64,000 bases of DNA from Mycolicibacterium rufum (GTDB taxonomy: Bacteria > Actinomycetota > Actinomycetes > Mycobacteriales > Mycobacteriaceae). The notes under the pieces are model-generated. The model did not search any database and was not told the DNA's origin. It saw only the letters and a list, made by a program, of their open reading frames with translations. Location: positions 930,001 to 994,000 of the forward strand of contig NZ_CP092427.2 in NCBI RefSeq assembly GCF_022374875.2, in the 5' to 3' direction. Position numbers and translations under genes: made by a program. Positions 51,312-62,578 of the stretch are shown here, in pieces; the stretch's first letter is position 1, and each line of letters opens with the position of its first letter.

Positions 51312-52760
51312 ATGGGCTGTAATGAGCAGGTGGACGTCACCGTCGTCGGAAGCGGACCCAACGGGCTGGCGGCCGCCGTGATCTGTGCGCGCGCGGGGCT
51401 GTCGGTGCGGGTCATCGAGGCCCAGCCGACGCCCGGCGGCGGCGCGCGCAGCCGGCCGGACCCGGAGTACCCCGGCGTCCTGCACGACGTGTGCTCGGCC
51501 GTCCACCCGCTCGGGGTGGCCTCGCCGTTCTTCGCCGAGTTCGACCTCGCCGCCCGCGGTGTCGACCTGGTCGCCCCCGAGGTGTCCTACGCGAACCCGC
51601 TGCCGGACCGGACCGCGGCGATCGCCTACCGCTCGCTGGCGCGCACCTGCGACGAGCTCGACGACGGCGCGTCCTGGCGGCGGCTGTTCGGTCCGCTCAC
51701 CGACCACGTGGACGGGGTGCTCGGCTTCTTCCTCGGCGACAAGCGTTCGCTGCCCCCCGATCTGCCCACAACTGTCCGTGCCGGTGTGCGGGTGCTGGCG
51801 ATGGGCAGTCCGGCGTGGGGGCTGCTGCGCGGCGACGACGCCCGGGCGCTGTTCACCGGCGTTGGCGTGCACGCGATTTCGCGGATGCCCTCGCCCGTCA
51901 ACAGCGGCGCAGGCCTGATGCTGGGCACCGTGGCGCACACCGCCGGCTGGCCGGTTCCGGTCGGCGGGACCCAGACGATCGCCGACGCGCTGATCGCCGA
52001 CCTGCGGGCCCACGGCGGCGATCTGGTGCTCGGCGAACCCGTGACCACTCCGCCCGAAGGGGTCGTGCTCTGGGACACGGCACCGACCGCGCTGCTCGAC
52101 GTCTACGGCGACCGCGTGCCCCCGCGGTACGCACGGGCGTTGCGGCGCTACCGATTCGGTCCGGGAGTGTGCAAGGTCGACTTCGTCCTGTCCGGTGACA
52201 TTCCGTGGCGCGATCCGCGGGTGGCGCAGGCGCCGACGGTGCACATGGGCGGAACACGCGCGCAGATGGCGCTCGCCGAGCGGGAGATCGCCGCGGGCCG
52301 GCACGCCGAATGGCCGATGACGCTGGCCGCGCTGCCGCATCTGGCCGATCCGTCGCGCATCGACGCCCAGGGCCGCCGGCCGCTGTGGACCTACGCCCAC
52401 GTGCCGGCCGGCTCGTCCGCCGATCTCACCGAGACCGTCACCGCGTTGTTCGAACGCGCCGCGCCCGGCTTCCGGGATCTGGTGCTGGCCGCCCGGTGCG
52501 TGCCCGCCGCCCGGATGGCCGACCACAACGCGAACTACGTCGGCGGCGACATCATCGTCGGCGGCGCCACGCTGTTCGCCGCCATGATCGGGCCGACGCT
52601 GCGCCTGAATCCGTGGTCCACCCCGATCCCGAAGGCCTACCTGTGTTCGTCGGCCACTCCGCCGGGTACCGGCGTGCACGGCATGTCGGGCTACTACGCG
52701 GCGCGCACGATGTTGCGACGCGAATTCGGCATCACCACGATGCCGCGGCTCTCACCGTAG
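51312..52760 (+). CDS. FAD-dependent oxidoreductase, phytoene-dehydrogenase-like
   Basis: A 482-residue flavoprotein of the CrtI/amine oxidoreductase group. The N-terminal dinucleotide motif is [19 protein letters not shown] with the downstream acidic residue in RVIEAQ; the C-terminal FAD motif is [19 protein letters not shown]. The exact substrate is unclear; it is not part of a carotenoid cluster here. ATG 51312 or GTG 51330 could be the start. Position matches Rv2997. Confidence 0.82.
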   Translation: MGCNEQVDVTVVGSGPNGLAAAVICARAGLSVRVIEAQPTPGGGARSRPDPEYPGVLHDVCSAVHPLGVASPFFAEFDLAARGVDLVAPEVSYANPLPDRTAAIAYRSLARTCDELDDGASWRRLFGPLTDHVDGVLGFFLGDKRSLPPDLPTTVRAGVRVLAMGSPAWGLLRGDDARALFTGVGVHAISRMPSPVNSGAGLMLGTVAHTAGWPVPVGGTQTIADALIADLRAHGGDLVLGEPVTTPPEGVVLWDTAPTALLDVYGDRVPPRYARALRRYRFGPGVCKVDFVLSGDIPWRDPRVAQAPTVHMGGTRAQMALAEREIAAGRHAEWPMTLAALPHLADPSRIDAQGRRPLWTYAHVPAGSSADLTETVTALFERAAPGFRDLVLAARCVPAARMADHNANYVGGDIIVGGATLFAAMIGPTLRLNPWSTPIPKAYLCSSATPPGTGVHGMSGYYAARTMLRREFGITTMPRLSP

Positions 52761-52790
52761 GTTTCCCGGCGAGTCCGTAGGCTGCGCGGT

Positions 52791-53387
52791 ATGACGAAGC
52801 TCGCAGTGATCTACTACTCGGCCACCGGACACGGCACCGCGATGGCCAACCGCGTCGCCGCCACCGCGGAGGCGGCCGGCGCCGACGTGAGGTTGCGGCA
52901 CATCGCCGAGACCCGCGACCCCGAGGAGTTCGCCGGCAATCCGGCGTGGACCGCCAATTACGAAGCGACCAAAGATCTTCCGGCCGCCAGCGGGGATGAC
53001 ATCGTGTGGGCGGACGCGGCGATCTTCGGCTCGCCCACCCGGTTCGGCAGCACCGCGTCGCAGTTCCGGGCGTTCATCGACTCACTCGGCGGCCTGTGGG
53101 CCAAGGGCCTGCTCGCCGACAAGGTCTACGCGGGGTTCACGTCGTCGCAGACCGCCCACGGCGGGCAGGAGACCACGCTGATCACGCTCTATATCACCCT
53201 CATGCACTTCGGCGGCATCATCGTGCCGCCCGGCTACACCGACGGGGTGAAGTTCGCCGACGGAAACCCCTACGGCGTCGGCCATGTCACCGGACCGGAG
53301 AACCGCAACGAACTCGAGGAGTCGACACTGGCCGCGCTCGACCACCTGGCGCGCCGCGTCGTCAGCGTCGCCGACCGGCTGTCCTGA
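52791..53387 (+). CDS. wrbA: WrbA-type NAD(P)H:quinone oxidoreductase (flavodoxin fold)
   Basis: A 198-residue FMN flavoprotein of the type IV NQO family. FMN phosphate loop: YYSATGHGTAMAN; WrbA motifs: FGSPTRFGSTASQFRAFID and HFGGIIVPPGYTD. Two-electron reduction of quinones protects against redox cycling. It follows the FAD oxidoreductase by 30 bases on the same strand, so the two may be co-transcribed. It ends just ahead of a long hairpin shared with convergent ilvC. Confidence 0.9.
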   Translation: MTKLAVIYYSATGHGTAMANRVAATAEAAGADVRLRHIAETRDPEEFAGNPAWTANYEATKDLPAASGDDIVWADAAIFGSPTRFGSTASQFRAFIDSLGGLWAKGLLADKVYAGFTSSQTAHGGQETTLITLYITLMHFGGIIVPPGYTDGVKFADGNPYGVGHVTGPENRNELEESTLAALDHLARRVVSVADRLS

Positions 53388-53394
53388 CAGACGA

Positions 53395-53438
53395 CTTCGG
53401 GGTGGCCCCCACGCTGTGCGCGGCGGACCACCCCGAAG
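53395..53438. terminator. Long hairpin between convergent wrbA and ilvC
   Basis: A perfect 11-bp stem (CTTCGGGGTGG / CCACCCCGAAG) encloses a 22-base loop that can itself pair partly. It lies 7 bases after wrbA and 9 bases before the ilvC stop. There is no clear U-tract, so termination would be of the tail-less or protein-assisted type. Confidence 0.5.
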
Positions 53439-53447
53439 ATGTTGTGC

Positions 53448-54996
<1,549 letters not shown>

Positions 54997-54997
<1 letters not shown>

Positions 54998-56847
54998 CAG
55001 GCGTGCCCCTCTTCGTTGTCGAACAGCGGACGGATACCGCGGGCGGCCTGGATCTCGTCGTTGCTGGTGCCTGCGGCGACCATCGGCCACACCTGGGCGT
55101 CGGCGCCCACCACGAACTCGATGACGACCGGGCGGTCGTTGATCGCCCGGGCCTGCGCGATCACCTCGGCGACGTCTTCGGCGCGCTCGCACCGCAGTCC
55201 GACGCAGCCCAGCGCCTCGGACAGCTTGACGAAGTCCGGGATGCGCCGGGTGTGGGTGGCCAGGTCGGTCTGGCTGTAGCGCTGCTCGTAGAACAGCGTC
55301 TGCCACTGCCGGACCATGCCCAGGTTGCCGTTGTTGATCAGCGCGACCTTGATCGGCACGCCCTCGATCGCGCACGTGGCGAGTTCCTGGTTGGTCATCT
55401 GGAAGCAACCGTCGCCGTCGATGGCCCACACCTCGGTGTCCGGGCAGCCCATCTTGGCGCCCATCGCGGCGGGCACCGCGTAGCCCATCGTGCCCAGACC
55501 GCCGGAGTTCAGCCAGGTCTTGGGCTTCTCGTAGGAGATGAACTGCGCCGCCCACATCTGGTGTTGACCCACGCCGGCGACGTAGATCGCGTCCGAGCCG
55601 GCGATCTTGCCGAGCGTCTCGATGACGTACTCGGGCGACAGGCTGCCGTCGCTCTGCGGGCCGTAGCTCAGCGGGTACGTCGACTGGATTCCGCGCAGGT
55701 ACTCCCACCAGGTGTCGAGCGTCGTCGAGCCGAGCCCGCCGTCGCGGCGCAGGGCGTCGATCAGGTCGGTGATCACGGCCTTGACGTCACCCACGATGGG
55801 CACGTCGGCGTGCCGGTTCTTGCCGATCTCGGCGGGGTCGATGTCGGCGTGGATCACCTTGGCGTCGGGCGCGAACGAGTCCAGCTTGCCGGTCACGCGG
55901 TCGTCGAACCGGGTGCCGAGCGCGATCAGCAGGTCGCTGCGCTGCAGCGCCGCCACCGCGGCCACCGTGCCGTGCATACCGGGCATGCCGAGGTTCTGCG
56001 GATGGCTGTCGGGGAACGCGCCGCGGGCCATCAGCGTGGTGACCACCGGGATGCCGGTCAGCTCGGCCAGATCCAGCAGCTGCTCGGACGCCTCGCCGCG
56101 GATGACGCCGCCACCGACGTAGAGCACCGGCTTGCGCGCCGCGGTGATCAGCTTGGCCGCCTCGCGGATCTGCCGGTTGTGCGGCTTGGTGTTCGGCTTG
56201 TAGCCGGGCAGCTCGAACTTCGGCGGCCAGCTGAAGGTGCACTCCCCCTGCAGCACGTCCTTGGGGATGTCGACGAGCACGGGTCCGGGCCGTCCGCTGG
56301 AGGCGATGTGGAACGCCTCGGCGATGACGCGCGCGATGTCGTCGCCGTTGCGGACCAGGAAATTGTGCTTGGTGATCGGCATCGTGATGCCGGAGATGTC
56401 GGCCTCCTGGAAGGCGTCGGTGCCGATCAGCCCCCGGCCGACCTGACCGGTGATCGCCACCACGGGGATGGAGTCCATGTAGGCGTCGGCCAGCGGGGTC
56501 ACCAGGTTGGTCGCGCCCGGACCCGACGTCGCCATGCACACCCCGACGCGTCCGGTCGCGTGCGCGTAGCCGCTGGCGGCGTGGCCGCCGCCCTGCTCGT
56601 GGCGGACCAGGACGTGGCGCAGCTTCACCGAGTCGAACAGCGGGTCGTAGACCGGCAGCACCGCGCCGCCCGGGATGCCGAAGATGACGTCGACGTCGAG
56701 TTCCTCCAGCGCGCGGATGACGGCTTGTGCGCCGGTGAGCTGGTGCGGGGCAACCGTTTTGGGCTGCGGGGCGGCCTGGGTGGCGGCCTCGGTCCCGTTC
56801 GCCGGGGTCGCCGACTGCTCAGGTGGTCGCTTGGTGGGTGCGCTCAC
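54997..56847 (-). CDS. ilvB: Acetolactate synthase large (catalytic) subunit
   Basis: Thiamine-diphosphate and FAD-dependent enzyme, first common step of branched-chain amino acid synthesis. It has 616 residues from GTG 56847 (VSAPTKRP), preceded by AGAGGA. Motifs: [13 protein letters not shown], the catalytic Glu in [15 protein letters not shown], and ThDP/metal binding [20 protein letters not shown]. An in-frame TTG at 56907 is inside the attenuator U-tract and is not a credible start. Expression is probably governed by the leader at 56906-57033. Confidence 0.97.
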
Positions 56848-56905
56848 GGTGTCCTCTTGTCCTGTCGACTCTGGGTAGATCTTCTCAAATCGGTGCTGGG
56901 GCAAC

Positions 56906-57003
56906 AAAAAACCCCCGTCAGCCCGGCGGCTGTACGAGGGTTGCGCGTCGATGCGGTGGTGCTATGCCCGAACCAGGGCTAGCGCGGCATCAACGCGCAA
57001 CCC
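56906..57003 (-). promoter_or_regulatory. ilvBNC transcription attenuator
   Basis: On the minus strand, two alternative hairpins follow and overlap the leader peptide. First, GGGTTGCGCGTTGATGC (57003-56987) can pair over 17 bp, one of them a G-U, with GCATCGACGCGCAACCC (56954-56938). Second, a terminator: GGG...CAGCC (56940-56928), loop GCCG, GGCTG...GGGG (to 56913) with one bulged A, then six Us (56911-56906). The arms share three bases, so the structures compete. Stalling on Leu/Val/Ile codons just ahead of the first arm would shift the balance. Mechanism inferred from structure. Confidence 0.8.
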
Positions 57004-57033
57004 AATTACTACGAGCGAGCCCGGGGTCTGCAT
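56962..57033 (-). CDS. ilvB leader peptide
   Basis: A 23-codon open frame, MQTPGSLVVIGLRVDAALALVRA. Ten of its residues are Leu, Val or Ile, including a run of Leu-Val-Val-Ile just before the first arm of the attenuator hairpin. The end products of the ilv pathway are thus read directly by the ribosome. The ATG lies about 8 bases after the -10 box, so the transcript is nearly or fully leaderless. The stop codon falls in the loop between the hairpin arms, as in classical attenuators. Confidence 0.8.
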   Translation of the reverse strand: MQTPGSLVVIGLRVDAALALVRA

Positions 57034-57041
57034 AGCAGACG

Positions 57042-57071
57042 ACGGTAGCCCGCGAACCGGACTCCGGTCAA
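57042..57071 (-). promoter_or_regulatory. Promoter of the ilvBNC leader
   Basis: On the minus strand TTGACC (57071-57066), an 18-base spacer and TACCGT (57047-57042) precede the leader ATG at 57033. A start at 57035-57033 is expected. The divergent PH-domain gene begins 35 bases beyond the -35 box. Confidence 0.7.
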
Positions 57072-57105
57072 ATTTCCCGGCTGCGGGGAGTGGGATGATG
57101 GCGCC

Positions 57106-57501
57106 ATGGGTTCCTCCGCCACGTCGTCGTCCGCCCCGGTCGTGATCCGGATCTCCCCGATGGCTCATCTGGCCGTCGTCCTGCTGACCCTCGCGCTGCT
57201 GTCGGTCGTGTTCGCCGGCCCGGTGTGGTTCGTCGCGCTGCTGGTCATCCCGGTGCTGCTGTCGGTGGCGATCGCCCGGTACCGCACGGTCGCCGACCGC
57301 GACACCGTCACCGCGCGCACGTTGCTGGGCAGTCAGACGCTGCGCTGGGAGGACATCGCCGGGCTGCGGTTCGGCCGCAAAGCGTGGGCCCAGGCCCGGC
57401 GGGGCGACGGGACCGAGGTGTCACTTCCTGCCGTCACGTTCGCGACGCTTCCGGTGCTGACGGCCGCCAGCGGCGGCCGGGTGCCCAACCCCTACGAGTG
57501 A
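57106..57501 (+). CDS. PH-domain membrane protein (Cfp6-like)
   Basis: A 131-residue protein with two adjacent membrane helices (about 20-55) followed by a short bacterial PH domain (RYRTVADRDTVTARTLLGSQTLRWEDIAGLRF in part). Position matches Rv3004 (cfp6), a low-molecular-weight protein found in culture filtrate. Function unknown. It ends 3 bases before the convergent doxX stop. Confidence 0.82.
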   Translation: MGSSATSSSAPVVIRISPMAHLAVVLLTLALLSVVFAGPVWFVALLVIPVLLSVAIARYRTVADRDTVTARTLLGSQTLRWEDIAGLRFGRKAWAQARRGDGTEVSLPAVTFATLPVLTAASGGRVPNPYE

Positions 57502-57504
57502 GGC

Positions 57505-58335
57505 TCAGGACAGCGGGTTGGCCCCGTTGAGCAGCACCCAGATCGCGACGCCCGCACCGACGCCGAGCACCAGCGCGGCGAAGGAGCCGAGGAAGGGACG
57601 ACGGGCCCAGCCCCTGCCGGCGTCCAGGCCGTAGCGGCCGGGCCCGATCAGGATGATGGCCGCGACGACGGCGACCAGGATGACCTCGTACTCGTGCCCG
57701 TCGGTGAGGAAGGCCGACAGGCGCGCGTCGTTGTGGGCCTCGATGGCCTCCGCCAGGATCGCGTTGACCAGATAGGCCAGCGCGCCGGCCGCCGCCACCG
57801 GGGTGAACAGCCCTAGCACCAGCAGCACACCGGCAACGATCTGACCGCCGGCGGCCACGTAGCTCAGGATGTCGGCGTACTGGAAACCGACGCCGGCCAG
57901 GTAATCGCGGAACCCGCCGAGCCCCGGCCCGCCCCAGATCCCGAACATCTTCTGCAGGCCGTGGGCGACCAGCAGCGCGCCGACGGCGACCCGCAGCAGC
58001 AGCAGGCCCAGGTCCTGGGTACCTCTACGGTCCCGGTCCCGGTGTTCGTCGAGCACGCCGACCTCGGTCGGCGCCGCGGTGGACCCGTACGAGCCGGGTG
58101 CCAGACCCGTGCTGGGCTGCACATAGGGCAGCGGCTCGGCATCGTTGAGCAGGCCGAAGGGCTGCTGGTCGGCGGGCTTGGCGGTGTCGTAGCGCGGAAT
58201 CGCCGTCGTCTCGAAGTCGCCGCCGTAGTGCGGCGACGGCAGATCGTCCTCGGGGTCCACCAGCCGCGCCGACGCGGGCCGGCCGCCCGACTCGTCGGGC
58301 CGCTGCCAGGGGCGTGGGTCAAGGGGACTCGTCAC
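57505..58335 (-). CDS. DoxX-family membrane protein
   Basis: A 276-residue protein. The first 105 residues are polar, Pro/Asp-rich and probably cytoplasmic. The rest is a four-helix DoxX domain (LGLLLLRVAVGALLVAHG, then GPGLGGFRDYLAGVG, GGQIVAGVLLVLGLFTP) plus an extra C-terminal helix. Position matches Rv3005c, a membrane component of an oxidoreductase complex with SodA and SseA that resists radical stress in M. tuberculosis. Divergent from lppZ. Confidence 0.87.
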   Translation of the reverse strand: MTSPLDPRPWQRPDESGGRPASARLVDPEDDLPSPHYGGDFETTAIPRYDTAKPADQQPFGLLNDAEPLPYVQPSTGLAPGSYGSTAAPTEVGVLDEHRDRDRRGTQDLGLLLLRVAVGALLVAHGLQKMFGIWGGPGLGGFRDYLAGVGFQYADILSYVAAGGQIVAGVLLVLGLFTPVAAAGALAYLVNAILAEAIEAHNDARLSAFLTDGHEYEVILVAVVAAIILIGPGRYGLDAGRGWARRPFLGSFAALVLGVGAGVAIWVLLNGANPLS

Positions 58336-58472
58336 GACTGCCAGGGTAAGTGCAGCTGCGGCCGTCGCCGGGTATTGGCGCGGCGCGCCCGACCATGTGT
58401 TTTACAGCTGCGGGGCAGGTCGGCGGCGGGACGCGTGGCGAGCACTGCGAAACGATCCGTAATCTGGCTCGC

Positions 58473-59594
58473 ATGAGACAGCGCCGGTCGTTGCGGGCAG
58501 CCGCGGTCCTGCTGTGCGTGGCGACGCTCGGCAGTGCCGGTTGCGCGCGGTTCGATTCGGCGCAGTCGCAGCCGTTCACGACCGAGCCGCAGATGGCGCC
58601 CGGGCCGACGTCGACGCCCCCTCCGCCGCCGCCGCTGCCTGCCCAGCCGTTCCCCAAGCAGTGCCCCGCCCCCGGGGTGATGCAGGGCTGCCTGGACAGC
58701 ACCAGCGGGCTGATCATGCTGCCCGACAGCCAGTCCGCGCTGGTGGCCGAGCGGGTCACCGGTGCGGTCAAGCAGGTCGCCACCAAGGCCGAACCGTTCG
58801 TGAAGCTGACGCTTCCGGTCGACGGCAGTGGCGACGGCGGCCTGATGGACATCGTGCTGTCCCCCACCTACGCGCAGGACCGGCTGATGTACGCCTACGT
58901 CAGCACGCCGACCGACAACCGGGTGATCAGGATCGCCGACGGCGACGTGCCCAAGCCGATCCTGACCGGCATCCCCAAGGGCGCCACCGGCAACACCGGA
59001 GCGCTCGTCTTCACCAGCCCGACCACGCTGATGGTCCAGACCGGCGACGCCGGCGACCCGGGGCTGGCCGCCGATCCGGGATCGATGGCGGGCAAGCTGC
59101 TGCGCATCGAGCAGCCGACGACGGTCAACCAGGCCCCGACGACGACCGCGCTGTCCGGTCTGGGCCCCGGTGGCGGCATGTGCATCGACCCGTCCGACGA
59201 GTCGCTCTACGTCACCGACCGGACGCCGACCGCCGACCGGCTGCAGCGGATCACCAAGGACTCGAAGGTGTCGACGGTGTGGACGTGGCCCGACCGGCCG
59301 GGGGTCGCGGGGTGCGCGGCGCTCGACGGCACGGTGCTGGTCAACCTCGTCAACACCAAACAGACCGTCGCCGTGCGGATGGCGCCCGACACCGGCGCGG
59401 TCACCGGTGAGCCGGAGGTGGTCCGCCAGGATCAGCACGGCCACGCCTGGGCCCTGCAGGTCGCTCCCGACGGCAACATCTGGGGGGCGACGGTGAACAA
59501 GACCTCCGGGGACGCCGAGAAGCTCGACGACGTGGTGTTCCCGCTGTTCCCGCAGGGCGGCGGCTTCCCGCGCGCCAACGACGAGAAGACCTGA
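58473..59594 (+). CDS. lppZ: Lipoprotein LppZ (beta-propeller, sorbosone dehydrogenase-like)
   Basis: A 373-residue lipoprotein. The signal peptide ends in lipobox LGSAGC (Cys at about residue 24), followed by a Pro-rich spacer and an NHL/glucose-sorbosone dehydrogenase-type propeller (DIVLSPTYAQDRLMYAYVS, MCIDPSDESLYVTDR, HAWALQVAPDGNIWGA). No quinone-binding site can be confirmed. I chose ATG 58473 for the signal peptide; earlier in-frame starts disrupt it. Position matches Rv3006. Confidence 0.9.
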   Translation: MRQRRSLRAAAVLLCVATLGSAGCARFDSAQSQPFTTEPQMAPGPTSTPPPPPPLPAQPFPKQCPAPGVMQGCLDSTSGLIMLPDSQSALVAERVTGAVKQVATKAEPFVKLTLPVDGSGDGGLMDIVLSPTYAQDRLMYAYVSTPTDNRVIRIADGDVPKPILTGIPKGATGNTGALVFTSPTTLMVQTGDAGDPGLAADPGSMAGKLLRIEQPTTVNQAPTTTALSGLGPGGGMCIDPSDESLYVTDRTPTADRLQRITKDSKVSTVWTWPDRPGVAGCAALDGTVLVNLVNTKQTVAVRMAPDTGAVTGEPEVVRQDQHGHAWALQVAPDGNIWGATVNKTSGDAEKLDDVVFPLFPQGGGFPRANDEKT

Positions 59595-59606
59595 GCCAGC
59601 CCGGAT

Positions 59607-60974
59607 CTAGGCCGGTCCGGAGCCGGGCAGGCGCAGGATCAGGCGGGTACCACCCAGCGGACTGACCTCCAACGCGGCGGTGCCGCCATGGATCTCGGCT
59701 TGCTGGGCGACCAGGGCCAGACCCAGGCCGGACCCCGACCTGGACGCGGTGGAGCCACGGTGGAACCGCTGGAAGACCTGTTCGCGTTCCTCGGCGGGAA
59801 CCCCGGAGCCGTTGTCGTCGACGGCGATCTCCACTCCCTCCGCCGAGCTGATCACGCTGAGCTGCACCCGCGTGGCACCGCCGTGCTTGACGGCGTTGGC
59901 GATCGCGTTGTCGATCACCAGCCGCAGACCCGCGGGCATCCCGAGCATCAACACCGTCGTCGACGACGCCAGCGAGACCTCCAGCCCCGGATAGTTGTGC
60001 ATCGCGTCGTGGGCGGCGCGGTCGAGGAGCTCGGCGACGTCGAGCGGCACGAAGTCGGCCACCGTGGTCAGCTCGCCCTGCGCCAGTCGCTCGAGAGCGG
60101 CCAGCGTCGCCTCGATCCGGGACTGGGTGCGCATCACGTCGCCGATGACCTCGCGGCGCTGTTCGGGACCCAGGTCCAGCGTCATCAGCACCTCGAGGTT
60201 GGTGCGCATCGCGGTCAGCGGAGTCCGCAGCTCGTGGGAGGCGACTGCGGCGAAGTCCCGCGCCGATTCCAGCGCGGCTCGGGTGCGCTGCTGCTCGTCG
60301 CCGATGCGGGCGAGCATGCCCTCGACCGCCTCGGAGATCTCGACGGCCTCCCACACCCCGCGCACCTGCACCTCGTCCGGGTTGGACTGCGCATTGATGG
60401 CGCGGGCCTGCTGGGCCAGCAGCCGGAAGGGGTTGACCATGATCAGCGCGATCACCCAGCCGACGAGCAGCGTCGTCACGATCACCCCGGCGCAGATCCA
60501 GAACACCCGCCAGTGCAGCGAGTCGATGCGGGCCTGGGTGTCCGCCAACGGGGCGCCGAGGGCGATCGACGCGCTGCCCGTCGTGATCGTCCGCACGCGG
60601 TACTCGACGCCGTTGATCGTCGCGTCGGCGTAACCGCTGGGCAGTTCGGGCAACACGATGTCGGCGGGGATCGACACCGCGACCGGGCCGATGCGCGCCG
60701 TGCGCACCAGCCCGCCCTCGGCGGGTTCGGGGCCGACCCCTTCCTGGGCGCTGCGCAGCAGCGTGTTCACGTCGCCCAGGCTCGACAGCGAGTCCAGCCT
60801 GCGGTCGAGCTGGTCGTACTGGTCGTTGGTGACGCCCACCCACACCCAGACCCCGAGGGTCAGCACCAGGATGATGACGCCGACCTGGGCGAGGATCACG
60901 ATCGAGCGCAGGCTCAACAGCCGCAGCGGGTGCGACAGCAGGCGCAGAACGACGTCCTGGGCGCGCTTCATCAA
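59607..60974 (-). CDS. Orphan PrrB-like sensor histidine kinase
   Basis: A 455-residue HisKA histidine kinase. Two membrane helices (about 24-46 and 157-180) flank a sensor domain; a HAMP domain follows; the phospho-accepting His247 is in ASHELRTPLTAMRTNLEVL; ATP-binding boxes are DNAIANAVKHGG, DDNGSGVP and GSGLGLALV. From the HAMP domain on, it closely resembles mycobacterial PrrB (Rv0902c), but the sensor part differs and no response regulator gene is adjacent. It starts 4 bases after gatB, so it is probably on the gatB transcript. Confidence 0.9.
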   Translation of the reverse strand: MMKRAQDVVLRLLSHPLRLLSLRSIVILAQVGVIILVLTLGVWVWVGVTNDQYDQLDRRLDSLSSLGDVNTLLRSAQEGVGPEPAEGGLVRTARIGPVAVSIPADIVLPELPSGYADATINGVEYRVRTITTGSASIALGAPLADTQARIDSLHWRVFWICAGVIVTTLLVGWVIALIMVNPFRLLAQQARAINAQSNPDEVQVRGVWEAVEISEAVEGMLARIGDEQQRTRAALESARDFAAVASHELRTPLTAMRTNLEVLMTLDLGPEQRREVIGDVMRTQSRIEATLAALERLAQGELTTVADFVPLDVAELLDRAAHDAMHNYPGLEVSLASSTTVLMLGMPAGLRLVIDNAIANAVKHGGATRVQLSVISSAEGVEIAVDDNGSGVPAEEREQVFQRFHRGSTASRSGSGLGLALVAQQAEIHGGTAALEVSPLGGTRLILRLPGSGPA

Positions 60975-60978
60975 AGCG

Positions 60979-62487
60979 TCAGCTGCAGGCGGCCATGACG
61001 AGCTCGCGCACGCGCGCCGCGTCCGCCTGGCCCTTGGTCGCCTTCATCACCGCGCCGACGATCGCACCGGCGGCCTGGACCTTGCCGCCGCGGATCTTCT
61101 CGGCGACGTCGGGATTGGCGGCCAGGGCTTCGTCGACAGCGGCCTGGATCAGCGAGTCGTCGCGCACCACCGCGAGCCCGCGCGCCGTCATCACCTCGTC
61201 GGGTTCGCCCTCGCCGGCCAGCACACCCTCGACGACCTGGCGGGCCAGCTTGTTCGACAGCTTCCCCTCGTCGACGAGCTTCACCACCGCGGCCACCTGG
61301 GCCGGGGTGATCGCCAGCGCGTCGAGTTCCACGCCGTTCTCGTTGGCCTTCTGCACCAGGAAGTTACCCCACCACGCGCGGGCGGCGTCGCTGGACGCCC
61401 CGTGGTCGACCGTGGCCGCGATCAGATCGAGCGCGCCGATGTTGACCAGATCGCGCATCACCTCGTCGGAGATACCCCAGTCCTGCTGAACCCGCTTGCG
61501 GGACAACCACGGAAGCTCGGGGATGGTGGCTCGCAGCCGCTCGACGAGTTCGGCGCTGGGCGCGACGGGTTCGAGGTCCGGCTCGGGGAAGTACCGGTAG
61601 TCCTGCGCGGTCTCCTTGCTGCGCCCCGGCGAGGTGTAGCCGTCCTCGTGGAAGTGCCGCGTCTCCTGGTGCACGATGCCCCCGGACTCGAGAACCGCTG
61701 CCTGCCTTCGCATCTCGTAGCGAACGGCGACCTCCACACTCTTGAGCGAGTTGACGTTCTTGGTCTCGGTGCGGATGCCGAATTCGGCCTGCCCGATCGG
61801 TTTGAGGGAGACGTTGGAGTCGCAGCGCATCGAACCCTGGTCCATCCGCACATCGGAGACGTCCAACGCGCGCAACAGATCCCGCAGCGCCGTCACATAG
61901 GCCCGCGCGATCTCGGGCGCGCGCTCCCCTGCCCCCTCGACCGGTTTGGTGACGATCTCGATCAGCGGAACGCCGGAGCGGTTGTAGTCGGCCAGCGACG
62001 TCGTCGCCCCCGCGATACGACCGGTGTCGCTGCCCAGGTGGGTCAGCTTGCCGGTGTCCTCCTCCATGTGGGCTCGCTCGATCTCGATCCGCCACGTGGT
62101 GCCGTCGTCGAGCGGGACCTCGAGGTGGCCGTTGACCGCGATGGGCTCGTCGTACTGGGAGATCTGGTAGTTCTTCGGCTGGTCCGGGTAGAAGTAGTTC
62201 TTCCGGGCGAACCGCCCCCAGGGCGCGATGTCGCAGTTGAGCGCCAGCCCGATGCGGATCGCGGACTCGACGGCGGTCTGGTTCAGCACCGGCAAGGACC
62301 CCGGCAGCCCGAGACAGACCGGGCACACCTGGGTGTTGGGTTCGCCGCCGAACCGGTTGGCGCAGCCGCAGAACATCTTGGTCTGCGTCGACAGCTCGAC
62401 GTGCACCTCGAGTCCGAGCACCGGCTCGTACTTGGCGATGACCTCGTCGTAGTCCAGCAGGTCGGCGGCCGAAGTCACGGAAGACAT
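60979..62487 (-). CDS. gatB: Asp/Glu-tRNA amidotransferase subunit B
   Basis: The kinase and tRNA-binding subunit of GatCAB, which amidates Glu-tRNA(Gln) and Asp-tRNA(Asn). It has 502 residues. GLEVHVEL, the zinc-binding cysteines CGCANRFGG and [27 protein letters not shown] and the C-terminal tail domain are present. It follows pfkA across a 101-base gap that holds a long inverted repeat, and is followed 4 bases later by the orphan kinase. Confidence 0.97.
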   Translation of the reverse strand: MSSVTSAADLLDYDEVIAKYEPVLGLEVHVELSTQTKMFCGCANRFGGEPNTQVCPVCLGLPGSLPVLNQTAVESAIRIGLALNCDIAPWGRFARKNYFYPDQPKNYQISQYDEPIAVNGHLEVPLDDGTTWRIEIERAHMEEDTGKLTHLGSDTGRIAGATTSLADYNRSGVPLIEIVTKPVEGAGERAPEIARAYVTALRDLLRALDVSDVRMDQGSMRCDSNVSLKPIGQAEFGIRTETKNVNSLKSVEVAVRYEMRRQAAVLESGGIVHQETRHFHEDGYTSPGRSKETAQDYRYFPEPDLEPVAPSAELVERLRATIPELPWLSRKRVQQDWGISDEVMRDLVNIGALDLIAATVDHGASSDAARAWWGNFLVQKANENGVELDALAITPAQVAAVVKLVDEGKLSNKLARQVVEGVLAGEGEPDEVMTARGLAVVRDDSLIQAAVDEALAANPDVAEKIRGGKVQAAGAIVGAVMKATKGQADAARVRELVMAACS

Positions 62488-62518
62488 GGCCCCGATCCTA
62501 GTGGGTCACCTTTTTCCC

Positions 62519-62578
62519 GCGAGCAGACACAAACTCGCATGCTTTCGCGGCGATTCACGCGAGTTTGCGTCTGCTCGC
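62519..62578. repeat. Long inverted repeat between pfkA and gatB
   Basis: Two 20-base arms (62519-62538 and 62559-62578) match as an inverted repeat with a single mismatch around a 20-base loop; the core is GAGCAGAC ... GTCTGCTC. Flanking CCC/GGG and TTT/AAA can extend the stem after one bulge. Neither strand has a U-tract after the stem. It occupies most of the gap between the co-directional pfkA and gatB genes. It may be a dispersed intergenic palindrome (REP-like) or an mRNA-stabilising hairpin. Confidence 0.7.

Noticed and set aside
56848..56907. Extended ilvB start at TTG 56907
   Set aside because: That codon lies in the attenuator U-tract; the family N-terminus and ribosome binding site support GTG 56847.
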